DNA from: CAZSTA01 sp964609495 [NCBI: uncultured bacterium]
Lineage (GTDB): Bacteria; CAZSTA01
Length of the DNA: 20,954 nucleotides
Direction: 5' to 3'
Assembly (NCBI GenBank): GCA_964609495.1
Contig: CAZSTA010000044.1
Location: 1 to 20,954, forward strand
Below the pieces are notes generated by a model that made no database searches, was not told the origin of the DNA, and saw nothing but the letters and a program-made list of their open reading frames with translations. Within the stretch, counting starts at the first letter, position 1, and the number at the start of each line of letters is the position of its first letter. This document shows, piece by piece, positions 15,204 through 20,954 of this stretch. The position numbers and the translations under genes are program-made.

Positions 15204-16292
15204 TTGGCTGATTATCCTCAAGAATTGGGTGCGAAATTAATAATAATAAATGAAAAGATGGGAGAGAGCGAAGAATTTGATCTTATCTGGAAGAGTGTAA
15301 CCTTAGGAAGCGATCAAAGAAATGATATAGTGATCACTAGTAATTCGGTCTCTCGACATCATGCTCGCATCGCTTTTAAAGATGGAGAGTTCGTTATCTA
15401 TGCTCTGAAGAAATCCAGAGGGCTCTTTTTGGATGGGCAACGTTTTAGTAAGAAGATATTAAAGGATGGAGATATCATATCTCTAGGGAATAGTGAGATC
15501 AAGCTCAAATACTATGAGAATTCTCATATAGAATCCCCCTCTGATACAGAGGAAGGAACATCTGAGCGAATAGCAGGCTTTCCCCAAAAGCTGACTCTTC
15601 GAAATGCTCCTCATCTTATCGCTCATCAGCAACCGGCTTCATATATAGCGGAGGCTTTTCGTTCTCTACGAACAAATTTGATCCTATCCAAAGCCGATCC
15701 CTCTCAAAACACCTTTTTGATAACCAGCGCCGATCCATCTGCGGGTAAATCTACCATAGTCTCTAACTTAGGTATAGTTTTAGCCAGGACTGGAAAGCAG
15801 GTCATAATAGTGGATAGCGATATGCGTAGGCCGGTTTTGCATAGGGCGTTTAATATCCCTAGAAGACCAGGCTTAACGAATGTGCTGGCGGAGGATTTTC
15901 CCTTAGACGAGGTGTTAAAGAAGACTGGGATAAAGGATCTCCACTTTCTGCCCAGTGGCTCTAAATCCCCTAACCCCTCAGAACTATTACAATCAGATCG
16001 GATGAAATCTTTGATCGAGCAATTGAGGGAGAGAGCAGATTTCATCCTCTTCGACTCTCCACCTATTCTGTCGATATCGGATGCCTTGATCTTATCGGTA
16101 GAGGTGGATGGAGTAATACTCGTATTGGATGTGGAGAGAGTTCCTCGTGATATGGCCCAACATGTGGAGAAGTCCCTAAAAGATGCTGGCGCTAAGATTC
16201 TAGGGGTGGTTTTAAATAAGGTAATACCCACTAGGAGTTCAGGATATTACTATTATTATCATAGATATTACGATAGCTACTACAAGGATTAG
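15204..16292 (+). CDS. FHA domain fused to a bacterial tyrosine kinase (CpsD/Wzc type)
   Basis: Residues 10-104 form a forkhead-associated domain with G35, the NDIVI strand and SRHHA at 50-54, which binds phosphothreonine in other proteins. Residues 140-340 are a BY-kinase: LRTNL at 155-159, Walker A ADPSAGKST at 176-184, Walker A' VIIVDSDMRRP at 200-210 and Walker B ILFDSPP at 281-287. The C-terminus is a tyrosine cluster with nine Tyr in the last 15 residues (Y348-352, 355, 356, 359, 360), the autophosphorylation site. No membrane segment or Wzz adaptor domain is present. The start is TTG with AAGGA 9 bases upstream. BY-kinases regulate polysaccharide export, but no such genes are in view. 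It follows a lipoprotein gene by 15 bp. Confidence 0.93.
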   Translation: MADYPQELGAKLIIINEKMGESEEFDLIWKSVTLGSDQRNDIVITSNSVSRHHARIAFKDGEFVIYALKKSRGLFLDGQRFSKKILKDGDIISLGNSEIKLKYYENSHIESPSDTEEGTSERIAGFPQKLTLRNAPHLIAHQQPASYIAEAFRSLRTNLILSKADPSQNTFLITSADPSAGKSTIVSNLGIVLARTGKQVIIVDSDMRRPVLHRAFNIPRRPGLTNVLAEDFPLDEVLKKTGIKDLHFLPSGSKSPNPSELLQSDRMKSLIEQLRERADFILFDSPPILSISDALILSVEVDGVILVLDVERVPRDMAQHVEKSLKDAGAKILGVVLNKVIPTRSSGYYYYYHRYYDSYYKD

Positions 16293-16341
16293 GAATCACT
16301 AATATTCAGATAGACCCGTTAAAACCCGCGGTGATGATCGA

Positions 16342-19300
16342 TCAATCCAGACTTGCAGATAGCATCATATAAACGGAGATAAAGGTATCCAGATAAATCC
16401 AGAGAGATAGAGAGAGCCAGAAGGAGTTAGTTCGATGAAGTTTTATCTTCCTAAGTTTTATAACGAGTATTAGTCCAATAGTAGCTAGCAAGGGTGGTAT
16501 TGGAGAGAGAAAGCTAGGGAAGATACGAGGATTTATAAGCGGGATAACGATGAATTTAGCAGCTATGTATATCCCGCCCAGAAGAGCAAATAGTAAGAAG
16601 GGGAGTCTACTGAGAATCCTCCATAAACCTGTTATTGAGAGAATAAGAGCCATAACTCCTACGAGTATGATACCAGGAGAGTTCCAGGAAAGTAGATAGA
16701 ATACCGCAAGAAAGATACCACTTAAGCCGTCAAAGAGGATTTTCCCTAGGTTCAGCTTCTTAACGAGAGCGTAAAAGATCTCTTTGGATCCGGGTTTTCC
16801 TCCGATGACGGTGTTCTTATATTTTAAAGCAAAGCCACCTGGTTCATTCTCCAACCATACTAGATGTTCGTTGGCCTCCTTATCCAAGACTATCACTGGA
16901 TTAGAAGTTCCTGCCTTCCCCTCGTTTAATCTTTGGGGATAGAATGTGGGGTAACCTGCCTCATCTAATCCGACATATTGTATTCCTAGCCCTCGCGAAT
17001 CCTCCTCCACCCAAGCGATTTTAGCTTCTCTGCTCTTATTCACCGCTAAGGAGGAGTAAGAGGCAGAGGAGGATTGCTCTAGAACCTTTTGCAGAGGAAT
17101 ACTTATATCGCCAGAAGTGTTTAGCTTCATATAATATATCTCTCCTCTCTTCTGAAGCCTCCCTACGGTAGTTTCGCATACCAGATGGATATTATTATCG
17201 AATGAGGGGAGAATCCCCCCCTCAACCCCCTCTATATTCAATAAAGGATCGCTTTGAAGCAGAAGCTTGGGTGGCTCTGAGCCAGTGCTTGTCATATCGG
17301 CAAGTTTTCTGGTAACGACTATATTTCCTTCCTTGTCCAAGTGAGCCCAATGTATCTCTTGTCTATCCCATCGCTCTGCTTCTAACCAAGCTATATAGAT
17401 CCCACCTTCGGAGGAGGTGATGATCGCCGGAGCTTGAGAGACAGCGGGAGTGGTAGTTATCCTCTTAGAGATGAGAATATCCCCATCACTGGACAACCTC
17501 TGATAGTATATCTCGAAATTATCGTCTATGAAGTCGGACCAAGCAAGATGTAATTCATCATTGGCATCGATCGCTAAACTTGGCTGTCGAGAGGAAGCCG
17601 GATTATCGGTCAAATTCACCTCATTTATCAATACCCTCCCCTCATTATCCAATTTCTTATAATAGATCTCAGGATTGCCTCTCTCATCTACCCAAACTAG
17701 ATGAAGGTCTCCCTTCGAATCGAGAGCCACCCGCGGGTGGAGGGCTCGTTTAGATTTAGGAGTTAAATTCACCGGAGGGGTTAAAATATCTCCCTTTGAA
17801 TTCAGCCTCGTCCAATGAAGACCAATCCCTTGCGAATCATCTGCTGACCATACTAGATGAACGACCCCTTCCCCTCCCACCGCCAGCCCTAGGTCGTCTC
17901 TGTATGAGGTGTGAGCAATCTTCTTCTCTGCCGACCACATATTATCTATCGAACCAAAGTTGTTACTCCGATCGATATCGAGAACCCAATAGTCAGGATC
18001 TATGATGACCGAATCTAAGGCAGAGGAGGTCTTAAGCTCTATATCCTTCTCCTTGTCCTCCTTATTCCAAACCCTCTCCACAGGAGAACCATCTCTTAAC
18101 TTTATTTCCACCTTAACAGGCATCTCGGCTTTCCCTTCTCTCATCAAAACTATCTTAGAGTTATATTCCCCGTCATCTTCTCGACAGCAACTGACATCTT
18201 TGACCTGAAAATCCGCGTCTGCACTCGTCTCCAACCACTGGTCAAAGAACCAATTCCAATCATCTCCAGATACAGTTTCGCATACTTCAATGAAGTCCTT
18301 CACCTTAGCATTTTCGAATTTATACTTGTTGAAATAGCTCCTAAGTATATCAAAGAAGACCTCATCTTCCGATAATCCTCTTAGCATATGATGGATTAAG
18401 GCTCCCTTAGCATATACCAAAGCAGAGTAAGAGCCAGGTATAGTGAAATAAGTAAGAGGACGATTAACTATGTCTATTTTCTTACCATTTCCCTTCAGAT
18501 AACGGACATATCGCCCTTCCAAATAGGTGCTTATCAATTCTTTCCTGAAGAGAGGCTCTCCATACGACCCCTCGAAGTATAGCGCGGCTGAGTAGTTCGT
18601 CAATCCCTCATCGAGCCAGGGCTCAAGGTACTCATTATTACCAACCATATTATACCACCATTGATGAGCTATTTCATGAGCAGCGATGAACTCAAAGACG
18701 AATTCCCCCTCTCCAGTGCTCTTATATCTAGTTGTATCTAGGAAGATGAGATTCGGATACTCCATTCCCCCTGGTTGATAGCTCTCGACAAGACTCAATT
18801 GCTTATAGGGATATTTCCCAAATATCTGATTGAATATCTCTAAAGCGCGGCACGCGATATCCAATACTTTATCTCCTCCGACTTCACTAGAGGGAAAGAA
18901 ATAGGAATAGACAGTTATATCACCCAATTGGGCGGTTTTGATCTTATAGAGAGGACTCGCTATGAAAGCAAAATCGCGCACTAATTCGCTCTCCCAGTGG
19001 AGGGTCCTCGTTCCATTATCATTCTGAACAGTGTTTATGAGATTCCCAGTGGCCGCTACCACCTCGTCTTCGGGAAGAGTTATATCCACTTTATAAAGGG
19101 CGATGTCGCTGTAGAAGGGATCTCCCAGGTGATAATAGGGCTCTTTATGCCAGCCATCTTCATCATAAACGGCAAGGATAGGATACCAATTGGCTACGGA
19201 GGTAACTTCCCTATAGTATCCAAAGCGATTCTTCATACGCGGGATGGTAACCCTAAAATCGATCTTGATGATCAGCTTATCTTGGGGATTTAGTTCGTTT

Positions 19301-19866
19301 TCGAGGGCTACCTTGAGAATGGTTCCCTCACCCCCCTCTACACTTTCTATAGAATAGCTTAACTCTTCATACTGAGGCTCTGAAGATGGGGGAAGAATCT
19401 CCCCCTCAATCCCTTCTATATTTAATGGGGAGGGGAGAGCAAAACCGACATAATCTATATCTATACCGCCTGGATAGAAACCATCGGGATAGAATTCATC
19501 CCGTCTATATTCGGGAAGACCGGGGACTTCGGCCTCTCGAAAAGCGTTAGGATAAAGGTGGAAATATAATTCCTTTAAGGGTATATTTTCTTGATTGGTA
19601 TAATTGATTATCTCAGAGCCAACTAATGTGTGAGAATTTGTATCTAAAGTCCCTTTTATCCCATATAAGGATACTCTATCGATAGGGGGAGGAATCCTCC
19701 CCTCTACCCCTCCTATATTAATTACAGACTCGGTCTGGGAGGATACAGTCTTAACATCAAATAATGAGGGGAGAAGCTCCCCCTCTATATTCGATAACGA
19801 TCCTAGCAGGAGAAGGATCGTTATTAATAGATATTTAATTCTGAAATATCTCGTTAATCGTCTCAT
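16342..19866 (-). CDS. Giant M1-family aminopeptidase with beta-propeller and C-terminal membrane domain
   Basis: This 1174-aa membrane-bound zinc peptidase begins with a signal segment (about 9-22). Residues 65-560 are an M1 metallopeptidase: PGGMEY at 365-370 in place of GAMEN, the zinc site HEIAH at 397-401 with E420 as third ligand, and Y485 as likely catalytic Tyr. From about 655 to 1020 at least six propeller-type repeats follow, each like DLHLVWVDERGNPEIYYKKL. Then about five membrane helices occupy 1045-1165. Four copies of the NIEGVEGxILPS element interrupt it at 26-37, 49-63, 148-162 and 874-890. The ATG overlaps the atpG stop by 4 bp (ATGA), suggesting translational coupling. Family members are usually near 600-900 aa. 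Its substrate and its link to ATP synthase are unknown. Confidence 0.92.
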   Translation of the reverse strand: MRRLTRYFRIKYLLITILLLLGSLSNIEGELLPSLFDVKTVSSQTESVINIGGVEGRIPPPIDRVSLYGIKGTLDTNSHTLVGSEIINYTNQENIPLKELYFHLYPNAFREAEVPGLPEYRRDEFYPDGFYPGGIDIDYVGFALPSPLNIEGIEGEILPPSSEPQYEELSYSIESVEGGEGTILKVALENELNPQDKLIIKIDFRVTIPRMKNRFGYYREVTSVANWYPILAVYDEDGWHKEPYYHLGDPFYSDIALYKVDITLPEDEVVAATGNLINTVQNDNGTRTLHWESELVRDFAFIASPLYKIKTAQLGDITVYSYFFPSSEVGGDKVLDIACRALEIFNQIFGKYPYKQLSLVESYQPGGMEYPNLIFLDTTRYKSTGEGEFVFEFIAAHEIAHQWWYNMVGNNEYLEPWLDEGLTNYSAALYFEGSYGEPLFRKELISTYLEGRYVRYLKGNGKKIDIVNRPLTYFTIPGSYSALVYAKGALIHHMLRGLSEDEVFFDILRSYFNKYKFENAKVKDFIEVCETVSGDDWNWFFDQWLETSADADFQVKDVSCCREDDGEYNSKIVLMREGKAEMPVKVEIKLRDGSPVERVWNKEDKEKDIELKTSSALDSVIIDPDYWVLDIDRSNNFGSIDNMWSAEKKIAHTSYRDDLGLAVGGEGVVHLVWSADDSQGIGLHWTRLNSKGDILTPPVNLTPKSKRALHPRVALDSKGDLHLVWVDERGNPEIYYKKLDNEGRVLINEVNLTDNPASSRQPSLAIDANDELHLAWSDFIDDNFEIYYQRLSSDGDILISKRITTTPAVSQAPAIITSSEGGIYIAWLEAERWDRQEIHWAHLDKEGNIVVTRKLADMTSTGSEPPKLLLQSDPLLNIEGVEGGILPSFDNNIHLVCETTVGRLQKRGEIYYMKLNTSGDISIPLQKVLEQSSSASYSSLAVNKSREAKIAWVEEDSRGLGIQYVGLDEAGYPTFYPQRLNEGKAGTSNPVIVLDKEANEHLVWLENEPGGFALKYKNTVIGGKPGSKEIFYALVKKLNLGKILFDGLSGIFLAVFYLLSWNSPGIILVGVMALILSITGLWRILSRLPFLLFALLGGIYIAAKFIVIPLINPRIFPSFLSPIPPLLATIGLILVIKLRKIKLHRTNSFWLSLSLWIYLDTFISVYMMLSASLD
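17197..17247 (-). repeat. Coding palindromic element, copy 4 (splits a propeller blade)
   Basis: These 51 bp encode PLLNIEGVEGGILPSFD (residues 874-890). The centre is palindromic (GAGGGG... ATTC ...CCCCTC). CGAT stands just before and at the end of the segment, a possible target duplication. Removing it leaves a blade whose spacing from P866 to IHLV equals that of its sister blades. Confidence 0.85.
19381..19425 (-). repeat. Coding palindromic element, copy 3
   Basis: Encodes LNIEGIEGEILPPSS (residues 148-162) in the N-terminal M1 domain. The DNA follows the same order as the other copies: TTAAATATAGAAGGG, then a G-run, ATTC and a C-run. Confidence 0.85.
19678..19722 (-). repeat. Coding palindromic element, copy 2
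   Basis: Encodes INIGGVEGRIPPPID (residues 49-63), just after the signal region. It is diverged at the third E and the I-L-P part but keeps the stem GAGGGGAGGATTCCTCCCC. Confidence 0.8.
19756..19791 (-). repeat. Coding palindromic element, copy 1 (shortened)
   Basis: Encodes NIEGELLPSLFD (residues 26-37). It lacks the 9 bp for VEG but keeps the palindrome GAGGGGGAGCTTCTCCCCTC and the frame. It lies directly behind the signal peptide, 11 codons from copy 2. Confidence 0.8.
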
Positions 19867-20801
19867 TTTTTCCCCTTTAAAGCCTCGACCCCGGTATTAA
19901 TATCGAGCAACTCCAAGGTTATGCTTTCTTGTCTAGCAGTCTGATATTCCAAAGTCAAGGCTTCGATTAAATCCTTGCAGTTATTAGCCGCCGAATCCAT
20001 CGCCATTAAACGAGCCCCCTGCTCGCTAGCTGTGGATTCAACTAAGCCTCGATACAATTGAATAGCGAGATACTCCCCTAATAACCATTCTGAGAGACGA
20101 AATAGATCTGGAATTATCTCCGGCTCAAATGAGGGAAGAATCTTCCTCTCAACCCCTTCTACATTTAATAGCGGAGTTTCCCTCGGCTCTCTCTCAGGAA
20201 ACTGGGGAGGAAGGAGGCGAAGCTCTGCCACTTCATAACTAGTAGCGGTCCTGGATCTGTTATAGAACAGATAAAGCTCGTCGAAGATTCCTTCGTTATA
20301 AAATCTCTCGAGGTCGTAAGTCAAGACCTTAACTTCACCAAAGGATAAGGAGGTACTTAGAGATAACTCCCTACTGTAAATTATCTCAAGCTTACTTCTC
20401 TCGAAGAATTTGATCCCCTTGTGTCCGAAAACAAGTAATTTTATCTCATTACCTTCCTCCTTGAACTTGGATATCGAGCGAGCGGTATGCCCCAGGATAT
20501 TGGTATTGAAACCTCCACACAACCCCTTATCCGAAGTTATAACCATAACCCCTATTATCTCTGCCCCTTCAATAAGGTAAGGTTCTTCCTCAACGGAGAT
20601 CTTCTCTCTCTCTTTGAGGAGACGATCTGTGCTGAAGGATAATAGCTCCTCTATATACTCTGCATAAGGGCGAATGGAGTTGAGCTTGGATCTAGCCTGT
20701 TGCCACCTAGTCGCCGCTACGCTCCTCATCGAGCGAATTATATGTTCTATCCTCTGCACATTTTTGAGGTGACTCCTGATTTCATCAAGTTGCTGTTCCA
20801 T
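19863..20801 (-). CDS. atpG: F-type ATP synthase gamma subunit with an inserted repeat peptide
   Basis: This is the central-stalk rotor subunit of F1, about 312 aa; the usual length is 285-300. The N-terminal helix (EIRSHLKNVQRIEHIIRSMRSVAATRWQQAR) and the C-terminal helix (ESTASEQGARLMAMDSAANN) are the conserved coiled-coil ends that turn inside the alpha3beta3 ring. ITSDKGLCGGFN is the standard mid-domain motif. The ATG at 20801 is chosen because it gives the normal N-terminus and has GGGGAGGG upstream. An upstream in-frame ATG at 20858 would add an atypical 19-residue tail. Residues 210-226 are the NIEGVEGxILPS-type insert in the loop after RLLP. Removing it leaves 295 aa. It is preceded by the end of atpA and overlaps a peptidase gene instead of leading directly into atpD. 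Confidence 0.95.
   Translation of the reverse strand: MEQQLDEIRSHLKNVQRIEHIIRSMRSVAATRWQQARSKLNSIRPYAEYIEELLSFSTDRLLKEREKISVEEEPYLIEGAEIIGVMVITSDKGLCGGFNTNILGHTARSISKFKEEGNEIKLLVFGHKGIKFFERSKLEIIYSRELSLSTSLSFGEVKVLTYDLERFYNEGIFDELYLFYNRSRTATSYEVAELRLLPPQFPEREPRETPLLNVEGVERKILPSFEPEIIPDLFRLSEWLLGEYLAIQLYRGLVESTASEQGARLMAMDSAANNCKDLIEALTLEYQTARQESITLELLDINTGVEALKGKK
20124..20174 (-). repeat. Coding palindromic element, copy 5 (inside atpG)
   Basis: These 51 bp encode PLLNVEGVERKILPSFE (residues 210-226 of gamma), the same length and frame as copy 4. The palindrome is GAGAGGAAGATTCTTCCCTC. It lies in the length-variable surface loop between the Rossmann core and the C-terminal helix. Confidence 0.85.
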
Positions 20802-20825
20802 CCTAACCCTCCCCTTCTTCCTTAG

Positions 20826-20910
20826 AAGGTAACTTTTTTGCCCGGCAATAAAACTCAAGTGTTCTGGTAACCTTCGCAGACAAAAATATATAAGGTTAGA
20901 AAGTTACCTT
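20826..20910 (-). repeat. Hairpin element, copy B, in the atpA-atpG gap
   Basis: AAGGTAACTTT (20826-20836) and AAAGTTACCTT (20900-20910) are a perfect 11-bp inverted repeat; the outer arm includes the atpA stop codon. Read on the minus strand, CTTGAGTTTTATTGCCGGGC, CAAAA and GTTACCTT match copy A at 4193-4223. An inner arm AAGGTTAC (minus strand, from 20875) could pair with GTTACCTT with one mismatch. Confidence 0.7.
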
Positions 20911-20954
20911 TCCTCGGTGCTAAAGATCTTCTTAAATTCCTGAACTCTCTTTTC
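20904..20954 (-). CDS. atpA: ATP synthase alpha subunit, C-terminal 16 residues (partial)
   Basis: The frame entering from the right edge reads EKRVQEFKKIFSTEER and stops at TAA (20906-20904). Alpha subunits commonly end in a helix of the type xxFKxxF. Its position about 100 bp before atpG, in the same direction, fits the usual atpA-atpG order. Only the end is in the window, so this rests on the ending and its position. Confidence 0.75.
   Translation of the reverse strand, partial: EKRVQEFKKIFSTEER

Noticed and set aside
15704-16231. A 175-codon open frame opposite the tyrosine kinase
   Set aside because: The kinase motifs on the plus strand explain this region fully; the reverse frame shows no family features.
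16293-16341. A terminator between the kinase and the convergent peptidase gene
   Set aside because: No stem longer than a few base pairs and no T-run could be found.
20802-20858. An upstream in-frame start for atpG adding 19 residues
   Set aside because: The normal gamma N-terminus begins at the ATG at 20801, which has a ribosome-binding site; the extension runs through the hairpin element.

Overview
The window carries about fourteen complete protein genes and the 3' end of one more. No tRNA, rRNA, CRISPR array, phage or transposase gene was recognised. The gene content suggests a free-living bacterium of a little-cultured lineage. It combines paired Gfo/Idh/MocA sugar oxidoreductases with a sugar-phosphate isomerase, sialidase-like and GH127-like proteins, a sigma-54 two-component system, TPR proteins, and F-type ATPase genes separated by foreign-looking repeats. 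Such sets are common in Candidatus Poribacteria and nearby candidate phyla, but that placement is inference. Base composition is moderately AT-rich. Clear sigma-70 promoters (TTGACA, 17 bp, TATAAT) stand before several genes, so ordinary housekeeping transcription is easy to read here.

Layout. 82-1155: a sugar oxidoreductase ending in a terminator hairpin. 1214-1765: gene-poor, with one decayed ORF. 1766-3989 (minus): a sensorless NtrB-like kinase and an NtrC-like activator with a duplicated DNA-binding end, read from a promoter at 4090-4118. 4120-4499: a repeat-rich divergent gap. 4500-6387 (plus): a second oxidoreductase and a TIM-barrel isomerase, probably one sugar-catabolic operon. 6431-9908 (minus): a TPR protein, a peptide-type solute-binding protein and one permease, without the rest of the ABC transporter. 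10117-14008 (plus): a GH127-like glycosidase, a sialidase-like protein and a small membrane protein. 14029-14236: a composite inverted repeat. 14370-16292 (plus): a lipoprotein and an FHA-tyrosine kinase fusion. 16342-20954 (minus): the end of atpA, then atpG, then a giant M1 aminopeptidase that overlaps atpG by 4 bp.

The most unusual signal is a family of five short palindromic DNA elements lying in-frame inside coding sequence. Four are in the aminopeptidase and one is in atpG. Each encodes a version of the peptide NIEGVEGxILPS. One copy splits a beta-propeller blade, and removing it restores the length of the other blades. The copy in atpG lies in a variable loop, and removing it gives a normal-length gamma subunit. 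This is the behaviour of a protein-coding palindromic mobile element, comparable in principle to the Rickettsia palindromic elements but with no obvious sequence relation to them.

Two further repeat families lie between genes. One is a hairpin element shared by the 4175-4225 region and the atpA-atpG gap. The other is a GC-rich hairpin element, single at 4226-4329 and as an inverted pair at 14029-14236.
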